DNA of 64,000 bases from an uncultured Hyphomicrobiales bacterium (GCA_903929045.1 CAIYTE010000160.1:1-64000), one strand, 5' to 3'. Shown: positions 19,264 through 29,031, counted from the stretch's first letter. A program made the numbers and translations. Notes: a model not told the origin generated them from the letters alone.

Positions 19264-20132
19264 GGCGCGCCTGCCGCAAACAACTTCGGATCGAAGGTGC
19301 CGTTGAACTCGAACGCCACCGGCCCGGTCATCAGCACGTGATCGTCGCGCTCGCGCCATTCGATGGTGAGCTCGCCGCCGGGCAGCTTCATCTTCACCTT
19401 GCGTTCTGTGCGCTTCAGCCGCGCCGCCGCCACCGCCGTGGCACAGGCCGCAGAGCCGCAGGCCTTGGTGAGGCCCGCACCGCGCTCCCAAGTCCGCATC
19501 ACGATGTGATCGCGCGAGACAATGTGCGCCAATGTGATGTTGGCGCGTTCGGGGAAAATCGGATGGTTCTCCAGCAGCGGCCCAAAACGCTCGAGATCGT
19601 AGGCATAGGGATCGTCGACCCAGAACACGGCATGCGGATTGCCCATGTTGACGACCGCGGGCGAATGCAACACCGGCTTGTCGATCGGCCCGATCTGCAA
19701 TTCGATGGCGCGGGTGTCGCGAAATTCCTCGGCCAATGGAATCTCGTTCCAGGCGAATTTCGGCTTGCCCATGTCGATGGTGAACAGGCCGTCCTCGCCC
19801 TTCCAGGCATTGATGACGCCGTTGGCGGTCTCGAACGTCATCTTGCTCTTGCCGGTCTCGTCGGAGACCAGCGAGGCGACGCAGCGCATGCCGTTGCCGC
19901 AGGCGCCGGCTTCCGAACCGTCATTGTTGTAGATGCGCACGAACGCATCGGTGCCGGGCGAGCGCGGCGGATACAGCGCCATCAGCTGATCGTAGGGCGC
20001 GCCGGCGGGCTGGGCGGCGGCGCGGGCGTCGTCCGCCGTGATTTTGGCCGCGGCTTTCCGCAGATCGACAACGACGATTTCGTTGCCGATACCGTTCATC
20101 TTGACGAAGGACTGATTGGCGAGCGTGGCCAA
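19260..20132 (-). CDS. dapF: Diaminopimelate epimerase
   Basis: This 290-residue enzyme converts LL- to meso-diaminopimelate for lysine and peptidoglycan synthesis. The catalytic cysteines are in ACGNGMRC (about 77-84) and ACGSAACA near the C-terminus. The N-terminal [15 protein letters not shown] block is typical. ATG 20132 is preceded by an AAGGCAA-like ribosome site. It overlaps mtaB by 4 bp and is divergent from the gene at 20291. Length matches the family. Confidence 0.96.
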   Translation of the reverse strand: MATLANQSFVKMNGIGNEIVVVDLRKAAAKITADDARAAAQPAGAPYDQLMALYPPRSPGTDAFVRIYNNDGSEAGACGNGMRCVASLVSDETGKSKMTFETANGVINAWKGEDGLFTIDMGKPKFAWNEIPLAEEFRDTRAIELQIGPIDKPVLHSPAVVNMGNPHAVFWVDDPYAYDLERFGPLLENHPIFPERANITLAHIVSRDHIVMRTWERGAGLTKACGSAACATAVAAARLKRTERKVKMKLPGGELTIEWRERDDHVLMTGPVAFEFNGTFDPKLFAAGAP

Positions 20133-20290
20133 AAGAATTGCCTTTTATTCAAGCCCGAAACACGAAACCTGAGCCGTGCCCGGCTTTTGTCCGGTTTATA
20201 TGGCGAATAAACAGCGATTGGCCAAGGTGTCGTGATAAAATGGCCCGGACTGGCGAATCGCCGGACTGCCGCACCTTACGGAGAAGCTTG

Positions 20291-20911
20291 ATGTCCCGGA
20301 TCCGCCTTGCGGCGTCCCTCTTGTTTGTACTGGCTTTGGCTGGTCCCGCCGGCGCGACGGCTTTTGCGCAGAATACGCCGGCGCCGAGCGCGCCTCCGCC
20401 CGCCAAGCCCATTCCCGGCTACGCCGCGCCCTCCCCGCTACAGCCGGGCGACGCTTTCGGCGAAGCCGTGACGCTGCCCGAGCGCAAGATCATCTATCTC
20501 AAGGGCCACACCAACTGGGACACGGCCTATGACACGCTGGTCGACGCCTTCAAATCGCTGAACGACTATTTCGCCAAGCAGGGGCTCAAGGCCGACGGCC
20601 CGGCGACGACGATCTACACCCAGACCGACGATACCGGCTTCTCGTTCCAAGCCGCGTTGCCCGTGGCTCAGGCGCCCGCCGAGCCGCCGAAAGGCGATAT
20701 CGCGCTCGGCGAGATGCCGGCCGGCAAGGCTTTGAAGTTCGTGCATCGCGGCGCTTACGACGCGATGGACTCGACCTACGAAGCCATCACCAATTATCTC
20801 GATGAGAAGAACCTCGAGGCGAAGGATCTGTTCATCGAAGAATACACTTCCGACATTGTGACCACCGCGCCGGACAAGCTCGTGGTCAATGTCTACGTGC
20901 CGGTGAAATAA
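20291..20911 (+). CDS. Exported GyrI-like (effector-binding) domain protein
   Basis: This 206-residue protein has a signal peptide cut near ATAFAQN (about 24), a proline/alanine linker, then a GyrI-like domain from about 50 with ERKIIYLKGHTNWDTAYD, GEMPAGKALKFVHRGAYDAM and a closing VVNVYVPVK. GyrI-like domains bind small hydrophobic ligands in regulators such as BmrR and Rob, but here there is no DNA-binding part and the protein is exported. Its ligand is unknown. ATG 20291 follows GGAGAAGCTTG. Its stop overlaps the next start by one base (TAATG), so the two are co-translated. Confidence 0.82.
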   Translation: MSRIRLAASLLFVLALAGPAGATAFAQNTPAPSAPPPAKPIPGYAAPSPLQPGDAFGEAVTLPERKIIYLKGHTNWDTAYDTLVDAFKSLNDYFAKQGLKADGPATTIYTQTDDTGFSFQAALPVAQAPAEPPKGDIALGEMPAGKALKFVHRGAYDAMDSTYEAITNYLDEKNLEAKDLFIEEYTSDIVTTAPDKLVVNVYVPVK

Positions 20912-21585
20912 TGCAGCGCGCACGCATCCTTGCTGTCTTGATCGCGATCCTCGCCGCACCGGTCGCGCACGCCGCCGACCGTCTGGTGACCGTGAATGGC
21001 GAAGCGACGGTCAATGTCGCGCCAGACACCGCCGTCATTCGCGTCGGCGTCAACAGCACCGCCAAGAGTGCGCGAGAAGCGAGCGACGCCAACGGCAAGC
21101 AGATGACCGCGGTGCTTGCCGCGGTGAAAGACGCCGGCGTTGCCGCGCGCGACGTGCAGACGTCGCGTCTGTCGCTGCAACCGCAATACGATCCGAACCG
21201 CAGCGGCACCGCGCGGCTGCTCGGCTTCCAGGCGACCAATCAGATCACGGTTAATGTGCGCGACATCGACAAGCTCGCCGGCATCATCGATCAGGCGATT
21301 GCCGCCGGCGCCAACGAAATGTCGGGACTTGAATTCGTTGTGTCACAGCAGTCGAAACTGCTCGATCAGGCCCGCGACGAAGCCATCGCCGACGCCCGCC
21401 GCAAGGCCGATCTCTACGCCAAAGCGGCCGGCGCGAAACTCGGCGCAGTGATATCGATTAGCGAAGAGGGCTCGGCGCCGCCGCCCCGCATGATGCAGGC
21501 CATGCGCGCCGGTGCCGCACCCGTCGCGCCCGGCGAGCAGACGTTACGCGCCGTCGTCACCGTCAGCTACGAGCTGACGCGCTAG
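20911..21585 (+). CDS. SIMPL domain (DUF541) periplasmic protein
   Basis: The product is a 224-residue exported protein with signal peptide ending near VAHAADR (about 22). The DUF541/SIMPL core shows VTVNGEATVNVAPDTAVI, then ARDVQTSRLSLQPQYD and AIADARRKADLYAKAAG. E. coli YggE is the best-known relative and is linked to oxidative stress; assembly into large rings has been reported for some members. Function here is unknown. Its stop codon overlaps that of the convergent gene (CTAG shared). Confidence 0.9.
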   Translation: MQRARILAVLIAILAAPVAHAADRLVTVNGEATVNVAPDTAVIRVGVNSTAKSAREASDANGKQMTAVLAAVKDAGVAARDVQTSRLSLQPQYDPNRSGTARLLGFQATNQITVNVRDIDKLAGIIDQAIAAGANEMSGLEFVVSQQSKLLDQARDEAIADARRKADLYAKAAGAKLGAVISISEEGSAPPPRMMQAMRAGAAPVAPGEQTLRAVVTVSYELTR

Positions 21586-22646
21586 CCCTTTATTTCCAGC
21601 GCTTCGCCGGGATCGAGGACGCGGAACTTGTCCGCGGCGATTCCTTTTTCGGCGCACGCAAGGTGCAAGGCTTTGATCGGCGCATCGATCGCTTCATCGG
21701 TGAGTTGAAACGTGCCGAAGTGATGCGCCAGCGCCAGCGGCGTGCCGCAATCCTGAAAAATACGCACGGCTTCTTCCGGATTGACGTGCTGACGCTTCAT
21801 GAACCAGCGCGGCTCGTAAGCGCCGACCGGAATGATCGCGAGCGCGAAAGGTCCGTAGCGGTCGCGCGTCTCGGTGAATAGCGTGTCGTGATAACCGGTG
21901 TCGGTGACGTGATAGACGCGGCCCGCGGGCGTCTCGATGATGTAGCCGCCCCACAACGCCTTGTTACGGTCGTAGAGTCCGCGCGCGGTCCAGTGCTGCG
22001 TCGGCACCAACGTGACCTTGACCTTTTCGTTCAGCACGGCGCTGCCGTGCCAATCCAGGACCGTGACATTGGCGGCGCTATCACCTTGACGAATGGTGGC
22101 GTCGTGTCCGAGCGGCGCGACGATCTGCGGACGTCCGCGTTGCGCCAAGCGCGCCAAAGTATCGACGTCGAGATGATCGTAATGGCCGTGCGTGATGAGA
22201 ACGACGTCGATCGGCGGGAGGTCGTCGAAAGCGATGCCCGGCGCCCGTACGCGGGTCGGCCCGGCGAAAGCCACCGGTGAGGCGCGGTCCGACCAGACCG
22301 GATCGATCAGGATGTTGAGCCCGCCGGTCTGGAGCAGATGCGAGGCATGGCCGACAAAGGTGACGCGGATGCCGTCATCGACGCGGGCCGGCGGCTTGGG
22401 CGCGGGCTTGTTCTCAAGGTGCGCCGGCCAGGTCGCCCGCTCCTTGGTGAACTGCCAGCGCCAGAAAGCCAGGCTGCCATTGCCCTCGACGGCATAGGGT
22501 CCGGTGAAGCGCGTGCCGTCGAAATGGTCGGAAACCGGCCCGGTATAGACCCCGGACGACATCTGCTTGAGCCAGGCGATCAGGCCGCCGGAGGCCACGA
22601 TGGCGCCCAAGAGACCACCCAGAACGCTTCTGCGAGACAATTTCAT
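21582..22646 (-). CDS. Exported MBL-fold metallohydrolase (NAPE-PLD/UlaG-like)
   Basis: A 354-residue protein from ATG 22644-22646, which has AAAGGA just before it; a TTG four codons earlier is weaker. The N-terminus KLSRRSVLGGLLGAIVASGG resembles a twin-arginine signal or anchor. The metal-binding motif HGHYDH lies in DVVLITHGHYDHLDVDT, with later VTDTGYHD and LAHHFGTFQ supplying further ligands. This pattern fits the beta-lactamase-fold group of NAPE-phospholipase D and UlaG-like hydrolases. Substrate unknown; phospholipid-like or cyclic esters are possible. Confidence 0.85.
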   Translation of the reverse strand: MKLSRRSVLGGLLGAIVASGGLIAWLKQMSSGVYTGPVSDHFDGTRFTGPYAVEGNGSLAFWRWQFTKERATWPAHLENKPAPKPPARVDDGIRVTFVGHASHLLQTGGLNILIDPVWSDRASPVAFAGPTRVRAPGIAFDDLPPIDVVLITHGHYDHLDVDTLARLAQRGRPQIVAPLGHDATIRQGDSAANVTVLDWHGSAVLNEKVKVTLVPTQHWTARGLYDRNKALWGGYIIETPAGRVYHVTDTGYHDTLFTETRDRYGPFALAIIPVGAYEPRWFMKRQHVNPEEAVRIFQDCGTPLALAHHFGTFQLTDEAIDAPIKALHLACAEKGIAADKFRVLDPGEALEIKG

Positions 22647-22874
22647 ACGTCCTTTCAATACTTTACCATATCGGCGCCGTCAAAACCCGGCCTTGACTTG
22701 CGACCACCCCGCCCCTAGTTTCCGGCCACTTCTCGACATGAGATGTGATTACCGATCCGCCGCCCGGTCCCAGAGACCGGAGGCCCCCGCCCGACAGCGC
22801 GATGCGCCCTCGGGCGTAAAAGTGTTTGCACCAAAGGCTCGCCGCAAGGTGAGCCGGCCAAGGAAGTTGAAAGC

Positions 22875-24407
22875 GTGTTCGACAATCTGTCGGAAAAACT
22901 GGGCGGCATTCTCGACCGTCTGACCCGCCGCGGCGCGCTCACCGAAGCCGACGTCGATGCGGCGCTGCGCGAGGTTCGCCGCGCGCTGCTCGAAGCCGAC
23001 GTCGCGCTCGACGTCGCGCGCGCCTTCACCGATGGCGTGAAGAAGCAGGCGGTCGGCGTTTCCGTCATGAAGTCGGTGACGCCCGGCCAGATGGTCGTCA
23101 AGATCGTGCACGACCAGTTGGTCGCGACGCTCGGCGCCGACGCGCAGGGCATCGATCTTCACGCCGCACCGCCCGTCGCCATCATGATGGTCGGCCTTCA
23201 GGGCTCGGGCAAAACCACGACCACCGCGAAGATCGCCAAGCGGCTCACCGAGCGGCAGAAGAAAAAAGTTCTGATGGCCTCGCTCGACGTACGCCGTCCG
23301 GCGGCGATGGAGCAGTTGGCCGTGCTCGGCCGCGAGACGCAGATCGAGACGCTGCCGATTGTCGAAGGCCAGCAGCCGCCGCAGATCGCGCTGCGCGCCA
23401 TTCAGGCCGCCAAGCTCGGCGGTTACGACGTGGTGCTGCTCGATACCGCGGGCCGCACCACGCTCGACGAAGAGATGATGAACGAGGCGGCGGAGGTCAA
23501 ACGCGCCGCCAATCCGCACGAAGTGTTGCTGGTCGCCGACTCGCTGACCGGTCAGGACGCCGTCAACCTCGCGCGTTCGTTCGACGAACGCGTCGGGCTC
23601 ACCGGCATCGTGCTGACGCGCGTCGATGGCGATGGCCGCGGCGGCGCTGCGCTGTCGATGCGCGCCGTCACCAACAAACCGATCAAGCTGCTCGGCACCG
23701 GCGAAAAGATGGATGCGCTCGAAGAGTTCGACGCATCGCGTGTCGCCGGCCGCATTCTCGGCATGGGCGACATCGTCGCGCTGGTCGAGAAGGCCGCCGC
23801 CAATATCGACGCCGAAAAGGCCGCGCGCACCGCCGAGAAGATGCGCAAGGGTCAGTTCGATCTCGCCGACATGCGCGATCAGCTCACGCAGATGCAGGCT
23901 ATGGGCGGCATGAGCGGCCTCATGGGCATGATGCCCGGCGTCGCCAAGATCAAGAACCAGATCGCCAATGCCGGCATCGACGACAGCATCCTCAAGCGTC
24001 AAGTCGCCATCATCGACTCAATGACGCCGCAGGAACGCCGCAACCCCGACATCCTCAAGAACAGCCGCAAGAAGCGCATCGCCGCCGGTTCCGGCACGAC
24101 GCCGGAAGCGATCAACAAACTGCTGAAAATGCACCGCGGCATGGCCGACATGATGAAGGCCATGGGCTCGGGCAAACGCGGACCGATGGCTGGCATCGGC
24201 CAGATGCTCGGTCTCGGCGGCGGTGCGCCCTCGCCCGAACAGATGGCCGAAATGGCCAAGAAAATGCCGGGCGGAATGCCGACCGGCCTGCCGAACTTGC
24301 CGTCAACCATGCCGAAATTACCGCCAAGCATTCCGGGCCTGCCCGGACTGGGCGGCGGGAAATTCTCCGGACCGGGCGGACTGCCCGGCTTCGGGAAGAA
24401 GAAATGA
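22875..24407 (+). CDS. ffh: Signal recognition particle protein Ffh
   Basis: This 510-residue GTPase binds signal peptides and SRP RNA. The NG domain shows GLQGSGKTTTTAKIAKRL, LLDTAGR and LTRVDGDGRGGAAL; the methionine-rich M domain begins around residue 325 and includes MTPQERRNPDI and RKKRIAAGSGT. The last 70 residues are a Gly/Pro/Met-rich tail ending GFGKKK, usual in alphaproteobacteria. The start is GTG 22875 with AAGGAAG eight bases before it. It heads the ffh-rpsP-rimM-trmD-rplS cluster and partners with FtsY. Confidence 0.96.
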   Translation: MFDNLSEKLGGILDRLTRRGALTEADVDAALREVRRALLEADVALDVARAFTDGVKKQAVGVSVMKSVTPGQMVVKIVHDQLVATLGADAQGIDLHAAPPVAIMMVGLQGSGKTTTTAKIAKRLTERQKKKVLMASLDVRRPAAMEQLAVLGRETQIETLPIVEGQQPPQIALRAIQAAKLGGYDVVLLDTAGRTTLDEEMMNEAAEVKRAANPHEVLLVADSLTGQDAVNLARSFDERVGLTGIVLTRVDGDGRGGAALSMRAVTNKPIKLLGTGEKMDALEEFDASRVAGRILGMGDIVALVEKAAANIDAEKAARTAEKMRKGQFDLADMRDQLTQMQAMGGMSGLMGMMPGVAKIKNQIANAGIDDSILKRQVAIIDSMTPQERRNPDILKNSRKKRIAAGSGTTPEAINKLLKMHRGMADMMKAMGSGKRGPMAGIGQMLGLGGGAPSPEQMAEMAKKMPGGMPTGLPNLPSTMPKLPPSIPGLPGLGGGKFSGPGGLPGFGKKK

Positions 24408-24448
24408 AATCGATCCCCCCACTCGTTATCTGAAAAAGGAAACTGACA

Positions 24449-24835
24449 ATGTCTCTCGTTCTTCGTCTCGCCCGCGCCGGCACCAAGAAGCGTCCGGTTT
24501 ATCACATCGTCGTTGCCGACTCGCGCTCGCCGCGCGACGGCCGTTTCATCGAGCGTCTCGGCCACTTCAATCCGCTGATGCCGAAGGACAAGCCCGAGCG
24601 TCTCAAGTTCGACGTCGAGAAGGCGCAGGAGTGGATGAAGAAGGGCGCGCAGCCGTCCGACCGCGTGAGCCGTTTCCTCGACGCCGCCGGTGTTCTCAAG
24701 CGCGAGAAGGGCAACAACCCGGAAAAGGCGATCCCGCGCAAGGAACGCAAGGCGAAGAAGGAAGAGGCCGCGAAGGCGAAGGAAGACGCCGCCGCCGCCG
24801 CGAAGGCTGCCAAGGCCGCCGCTCCGGCCGCCTAA
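24449..24835 (+). CDS. rpsP: 30S ribosomal protein S16
   Basis: This 128-residue protein begins [20 protein letters not shown] and continues [18 protein letters not shown], the S16 core. The last 35 residues are an Ala/Lys/Glu-rich extension typical of alphaproteobacteria. AAAGGAAAC lies before ATG 24449. S16 helps assemble the 30S body. It lies 41 bp after ffh without a terminator and 18 bp before rimM. Confidence 0.97.
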   Translation: MSLVLRLARAGTKKRPVYHIVVADSRSPRDGRFIERLGHFNPLMPKDKPERLKFDVEKAQEWMKKGAQPSDRVSRFLDAAGVLKREKGNNPEKAIPRKERKAKKEEAAKAKEDAAAAAKAAKAAAPAA

Positions 24836-24853
24836 CGCTTGCGAGGCTCGCCG

Positions 24854-25360
24854 ATGACCGAACGCGTCCGCGTCGCCCGCATCGGTGCCGCGCACGGCGT
24901 TCGCGGCGAGGTCAAGCTGTGGCCGTTCACGCAAGACCCGCTCGGCGTCGCGGATTACGGCCCGCTTGAAAACGAAAAGGGCACGCAACGTTTCGAAATC
25001 GAAACGTTGCGTGCGGCGAAGGATCATCTGGTCGTGCGGCTCAAGGGAGTCGCCGACCGGAACGCCGCCGAAGCCTTGCGCAACACCGATCTATTCGTGT
25101 CGCGCGACAAGCTCCCGCTGATCCAAGAAGAAGACACCTGGTATCACGCCGATCTCGTCGGCATGGCCGCGGTCACGCCGGACGGTGTGCCGCTCGGCAA
25201 TGTCACGGCGATTCATAATTTCGGCGCCGGCGACCTCATCGAAATCGCGACGGCCGCGGGCGGCGAACCGCTGCTGCTGCCGTTCACCGAACTGGTCGCG
25301 CCGAATATCGACATGGCGCTGCGGCAGATCACGATCGTGCTGCCGAACATGATCGAGTGA
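24854..25360 (+). CDS. rimM: Ribosome maturation factor RimM
   Basis: A 168-residue protein from ATG 24854, chosen over an upstream TTG because GAGG precedes it and [20 protein letters not shown] is the usual start. The N-terminal RimM fold is followed by a PRC-barrel with [12 protein letters not shown] and ending [14 protein letters not shown]. RimM binds S19 and assists maturation of the 30S head. Its stop codon overlaps the GTG start used for trmD. Confidence 0.95.
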   Translation: MTERVRVARIGAAHGVRGEVKLWPFTQDPLGVADYGPLENEKGTQRFEIETLRAAKDHLVVRLKGVADRNAAEALRNTDLFVSRDKLPLIQEEDTWYHADLVGMAAVTPDGVPLGNVTAIHNFGAGDLIEIATAAGGEPLLLPFTELVAPNIDMALRQITIVLPNMIE

Positions 25361-26079
25361 CCGCCATGTGGCGCGCCTCCGTGCTCACACTGTTTCCCGA
25401 CATGTTTCCCGGCCCGCTCGGCATCAGCCTGGCCGGCAAGGCGCTCGAGACCGGCATCTGGTCATTGGACGCCATCGACATTCGCAGCCACACCACCGAC
25501 CGCCATCGCACCGTCGACGACACGCCGGCCGGCGGCGGTCCCGGCATGGTGATGAAGGCCGACATTCTGGCGCGTGCGCTCGACGCCATTCCGCCGGATC
25601 CACGTCCGCGGCTGCTGATGTCGCCGCGCGGCGTGCCGTTGCGGCAATCCCGCGTGGCCAAACTGGCGGCCGGAACCGGCTGCGTCATCCTTTGCGGCCG
25701 GTTCGAGGGGGTCGACGAACGGCTGATCGAGGCCCGCGGGCTGGAGGAAGTGTCGCTGGGCGACTTTGTGCTGTCCGGCGGCGAGGTCGCGGCGCTCTCT
25801 TTGCTCGATGCCTGCGTCCGGCTGCTGCCGGGGGTCATGGGCAAGGAAGCTTCGGGGGTCGAGGAAAGTTTTTCCGACGGCCTGCTGGAATACCCCCAAT
25901 TCACCCGTCCCGCCGTGTTCGAGGATGTCGGAATTCCCGAGGTTTTAACCTCAGGCGACCACGCCAAAGTTGCCAAATGGCGTCGGGCGGAGGCCGAAAG
26001 GCTGACAAAAGAGCGCCGCCCGGACCTCTGGGCGGCCTATCAGGCCCGGAAAAGCCCTGAAAAAGGCCCCAAAACCTAG
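25357..26079 (+). CDS. trmD: tRNA (guanine-N1-)-methyltransferase TrmD
   Basis: This 240-residue knotted (SPOUT) enzyme methylates G37 of tRNAs ending codons with G at position 36. Motifs include [43 protein letters not shown] and [19 protein letters not shown] around the SAM-binding knot. GTG 25357 overlaps the rimM stop (GTGA); ATG 25366 is an alternative three codons later. It sits between rimM and rplS as in most proteobacteria. Confidence 0.95.
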   Translation: MTAMWRASVLTLFPDMFPGPLGISLAGKALETGIWSLDAIDIRSHTTDRHRTVDDTPAGGGPGMVMKADILARALDAIPPDPRPRLLMSPRGVPLRQSRVAKLAAGTGCVILCGRFEGVDERLIEARGLEEVSLGDFVLSGGEVAALSLLDACVRLLPGVMGKEASGVEESFSDGLLEYPQFTRPAVFEDVGIPEVLTSGDHAKVAKWRRAEAERLTKERRPDLWAAYQARKSPEKGPKT

Positions 26080-26178
26080 GGTGACAAGCCACTCTCTTTG
26101 GTCTAGAAACCCGCCAACCCATTCACGACCAGAGTTGACCGCGCGCCGGTTGCTGGCGCTGCCGACGGAGATTTTGCC

Positions 26179-26565
26179 ATGAACCTGATCAAGACGCTCG
26201 AAGCCGAGCAGATGCAGAAGTTGTCGGCCGGCAAGGACATCCCGGACTTCGGTCCCGGCGATACAGTGCTGGTCAACGTGAAGGTCGTCGAAGGCGACAA
26301 GAGCCGCGTGCAGGCCTACGAAGGCGTCTGCATCGCGCGCGCCGGTTCGGGCTTCAGCGAGAGCTTCACGGTCCGCAAGATTTCGTACGGCGAAGGTGTC
26401 GAGCGCGTGTTCCCGCTCTATGCGCCGATGATCGACTCGATCAAGGTCGTGCGCCGCGGCAAGGTTCGTCGCGCCAAGCTTTATTACCTGCGCAACCTGC
26501 GCGGCAAGAAGGCCCGCATCACCGAAGCCACGAGCGCCCACGAAGCCGCTGCCGCAAAAGCCTGA
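26179..26565 (+). CDS. rplS: 50S ribosomal protein L19
   Basis: This 128-residue protein has the L19 core [39 protein letters not shown] and [16 protein letters not shown]19 sits at the 30S-50S interface. It ends the SRP/ribosomal cluster: a strong terminator follows 28 bp after its stop. The start ATG 26179 has an ACGGAG ribosome site. Confidence 0.97.
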   Translation: MNLIKTLEAEQMQKLSAGKDIPDFGPGDTVLVNVKVVEGDKSRVQAYEGVCIARAGSGFSESFTVRKISYGEGVERVFPLYAPMIDSIKVVRRGKVRRAKLYYLRNLRGKKARITEATSAHEAAAAKA

Positions 26566-26592
26566 GTTCACTCGGCGATTACGGAATGCATC

Positions 26593-26618
26593 AAGGGGCC
26601 GGCGACGGCCCCTTTTTT
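26593..26618 (+). terminator. Rho-independent terminator after rplS
   Basis: GGGGCC 26595-26600 pairs with GGCCCC 26607-26612 around GGCGAC, extended by AA/TT, and is followed by TTTTTT. It separates rplS from the leuC promoter. Confidence 0.9.
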
Positions 26619-26625
26619 GTGTTCA

Positions 26626-26654
26626 TTGTCCAGCCCCGTACAACAGGGTATACA
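26626..26654 (+). promoter_or_regulatory. Sigma-70-like promoter upstream of leuC
   Basis: TTGTCC 26626-26631 and TATACA 26649-26654 are separated by exactly 17 bp. A start six to eight bases past the -10 box would fall at about 26660-26662, on or beside the ATG at 26661. It lies just after the rplS terminator, so it should start the leuC transcript. Confidence 0.65.
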
Positions 26655-26660
26655 GCTTAG

Positions 26661-26756
26661 ATGATTTCCAAAGATCGGCGGATCATTCTCAGCGATCACG
26701 CGCGGCTGCCCTGGCGCTTCTTCGGACGCCTGACGGCGGTGCAAGCGGGGCTTTGA
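26661..26756 (+). CDS. Putative leaderless 31-codon frame in leuC leader
   Basis: ATG 26661 to TGA 26754-26756 encodes 31 residues beginning [20 protein letters not shown] and ending LTAVQAGL. It begins at the predicted transcription start, so there is no room for a ribosome site, a layout known for the trpL leader of Rhizobium relatives. It has four leucines and three isoleucines but no run of leucine codons, so classic attenuation is not evident. Seventy-four bases separate it from leuC, containing a perfect GGCGCGA/TCGCGCC hairpin at 26766-26783. Translation is unproven. Confidence 0.4.
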   Translation: MISKDRRIILSDHARLPWRFFGRLTAVQAGL

Positions 26757-26830
26757 CGTCAGCAAGGCGCGACGTATCGCGCCGCACGTCCGAACACGCA
26801 CTTTCCAATTCGAAGCTAAGGTCACACATC

Positions 26831-28240
26831 ATGAAGCCGCGTACGCTCTACGACAAAATCTGGGACGACCATTTGGTTGATGAACAACCGGACGGCACCA
26901 GCCTCATCTATATCGACCGTCATCTCGTTCACGAGGTGACCTCGCCGCAGGCCTTCGAAGGTTTGCGCACGACCGGCCGCAAGGTGCACGCCCCCGACAA
27001 GACGCTCGCCGTCGTCGATCACAACGTCCCGACGTCGGACCGCAACAAGCCGAATCCGGATCCTGAATCGGCTGAGCAGATCGCTGCGCTGGCGCAGAAC
27101 GCCAAGGACTTCGGCATCGAGTATTACGACGAGTTCGACAAGCGCCAGGGCATCGTTCACATCATCGGCCCCGAGCAAGGCTTCACGCTGCCCGGCACGA
27201 CCATCGTATGCGGCGACAGCCACACCGCAACGCATGGCGCGTTCGGCGCGCTCGCCTACGGCATCGGCACATCCGAAGTCGAGCACGTGCTGGCGACGCA
27301 GACGCTGATCCAGAAAAAATCGCTCAACATGCGCGCCACCGTCGACGGCAAGTTGCCGAAAGGCGTCACGTCGAAAGACATCATCCTCGCCATCATCGGC
27401 GAGATCGGCACCGCCGGCGGCACCGGCTACGCGCTGGAATATGCCGGCGAAGCGATCAGCGACGTGTCGATCGAAGGCCGCATGACCATCTGCAACATGT
27501 CGGTCGAAGGCGGCGCCAAGGCCGGCTTCATCGCGCCGGATGAGAAGGTCTACGAATATCTCAAGGGCCGTCCCAAGTCGCCGACAGGCGATACGTGGGA
27601 CAAGGCCATGCGCTACTGGGAAGGCTTGCGCACCGACGAAGGCGCGCATTTCGACCGTGAAGTGCGTCTCGATGCCTCGAAGCTGCCGCCGATCGTGAGC
27701 TGGGGCACCAGCCCCGAGCAGGTCGTGTCGATTGCCGGCCGCGTGCCGGTGCCGGCCGAAATCATGGACGACAAGAAGCGCGAAGCGGCGATCCGTTCGC
27801 TCGCTTACATGGGCCTCAACGGCGGCGAGAAGGTCAGCGACATCAAGCTCGACCGCGTCTTCATCGGCTCCTGCACCAATGGCCGCATCGAAGATCTGCG
27901 CGCCGCGGCCAAGATCGCCGACGGCAAGAAGGTCAACGGCAGCGTCTACGCCATGATCGTGCCGGGCTCGGGTCTCGTGAAGGAACAGGCGGAAGCGGAA
28001 GGCCTCGACAAGATTTTCAAGGCCGCGGGCTTCGACTGGCGCGAACCGGGCTGCTCGATGTGCCTCGCCATGAATCCCGACAAGCTCCTGCCGGGCGAGC
28101 GTTGCGCCTCGACGTCGAATCGCAACTTCGAAGGCCGTCAGGGCTATAAGGGCCGCACGCATCTTGTGTCGCCCGCGATGGCCGCTGCCGCCGCGATCGC
28201 CGGACATTTCGTAGACATCCGCGACGGCGAGTGGAAGTAG
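26831..28240 (+). CDS. leuC: 3-isopropylmalate dehydratase large subunit
   Basis: This 469-residue enzyme subunit isomerises 2- to 3-isopropylmalate in leucine synthesis together with LeuD (30474). The [4Fe-4S] ligands lie in [17 protein letters not shown] and [33 protein letters not shown] marks the active site. ATG 26831 gives the standard start [16 protein letters not shown]; the open frame continues upstream but without similarity. It is separated from leuD by five unrelated genes. Regulation may involve the leader at 26661-26830. Confidence 0.97.
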   Translation: MKPRTLYDKIWDDHLVDEQPDGTSLIYIDRHLVHEVTSPQAFEGLRTTGRKVHAPDKTLAVVDHNVPTSDRNKPNPDPESAEQIAALAQNAKDFGIEYYDEFDKRQGIVHIIGPEQGFTLPGTTIVCGDSHTATHGAFGALAYGIGTSEVEHVLATQTLIQKKSLNMRATVDGKLPKGVTSKDIILAIIGEIGTAGGTGYALEYAGEAISDVSIEGRMTICNMSVEGGAKAGFIAPDEKVYEYLKGRPKSPTGDTWDKAMRYWEGLRTDEGAHFDREVRLDASKLPPIVSWGTSPEQVVSIAGRVPVPAEIMDDKKREAAIRSLAYMGLNGGEKVSDIKLDRVFIGSCTNGRIEDLRAAAKIADGKKVNGSVYAMIVPGSGLVKEQAEAEGLDKIFKAAGFDWREPGCSMCLAMNPDKLLPGERCASTSNRNFEGRQGYKGRTHLVSPAMAAAAAIAGHFVDIRDGEWK

Positions 28241-28264
28241 TTCACCTCTCGCGCGACAAAAACA

Positions 28265-28293
28265 AAAAGGCCCGCCGGTTTGGCGGGCCTTTT
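28265..28293. terminator. Bidirectional terminator between leuC and secreted-protein gene
   Basis: GGCCCGCC 28269-28276 pairs with GGCGGGCC 28282-28289 around GGTTT, flanked by AAAA on the left and TTTT on the right. The minus strand shows GGGCCTTTTTGTTTTTG, so it can end both the leuC transcript and the convergent gene. Confidence 0.9.
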
Positions 28294-28314
28294 CAATTTC
28301 AAGCGGCGTTACGT

Positions 28315-28599
28315 TTAGAAGAACGGAAAGAACGGGAACGGCGCCGGGCGGTAATAGCCGTAACCATAGTAAGGCCCCGGCCCGTAGCCGTAGTACGGAC
28401 GATAATAAGGCCGGTAGCCGTAGCGATAGCCACGATAGTAACGGCCGCGGTAGTAGCGCCGCGCGCTCAGGTCGGTCGATCTGGCCTGACTGTGATTTTG
28501 AGTGACGCCGCTTACGGGCTTCTGCCCGGCGGCAGCGGCCGGCAATGCACTCACCGCAAGCGCGCCTGCGGCCATGAGTGCGAGAGTGAGCTTACGCAT
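28315..28599 (-). CDS. Small secreted Tyr/Arg/Pro-rich protein
   Basis: A 94-residue product from ATG 28597-28599 with a strong ribosome site (GGAGGTGCGTG). A signal peptide ends near ALPAAAAGQ (about 23). The mature part is dominated by YRGRYYRGYRYGYRPYYRPY and more Tyr-Gly-Pro, ending FPFFPFF. Such low-complexity basic proteins are frequent in Hyphomicrobiales and uncharacterised. It is followed upstream by a similar gene at 28690; an envelope role is only inferred from the export signal. Confidence 0.75.
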   Translation of the reverse strand: MRKLTLALMAAGALAVSALPAAAAGQKPVSGVTQNHSQARSTDLSARRYYRGRYYRGYRYGYRPYYRPYYGYGPGPYYGYGYYRPAPFPFFPFF

Positions 28600-28689
28600 C
28601 ACGCACCTCCAATGGTTCGTTGCAACGGTTCTCTGCGACACAACGCGCAACAGGGCGTGTTGGTTTCGCCGAAAATAATCCGCTAATCG

Positions 28690-29031
28690 CTAGTAGCAGC
28701 GATAGGCACGCCGCAGCACCCAGCGGCCGTTGCGCCAGACGCGAACGCGCGTGTAGCCGCAATTGTTGTCGTACGCGCCCGGGCCATAAACATAGGGGCT
28801 GCCGTAGTAATAAGGCGAGCCGAAACCAAACCCGAAGCCCGGGCCCCAGCCGCCGCCACGCCATCCGCCACCGCGCCAATGGCCGCCACCACCGTGCCAG
28901 TGGCCACCGCCACCACCGTGATGATGCTGCGCCAGCGCGGCCTCGGGCATGGCGGCAAAAGCGGCGCCAGCCACGCATAGCGCGGCGAGAAACTTCGTCA
29001 TCTTCGTTTTGGAATTCGTGATCGTGGACAT
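28690..29031 (-). CDS. Small secreted His/Gly/Trp-rich protein
   Basis: A 113-residue product from ATG 29029-29031 (ribosome site GGAGA); ATG 28999-29001 is an alternative ten codons in. After a signal peptide ending near AALAQ come HHHGGGGGHWHGGGGHWRGG, GGGWGPGFGFGFG and a Tyr-rich part, closing with a more ordinary C-terminus RVWRNGRWVLRRAYRCY containing two cysteines. The His-Gly stretch could bind metal, but this is speculation. It lies next to two other small exported proteins in the same orientation. Confidence 0.7.
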   Translation of the reverse strand: MSTITNSKTKMTKFLAALCVAGAAFAAMPEAALAQHHHGGGGGHWHGGGGHWRGGGWRGGGWGPGFGFGFGSPYYYGSPYVYGPGAYDNNCGYTRVRVWRNGRWVLRRAYRCY

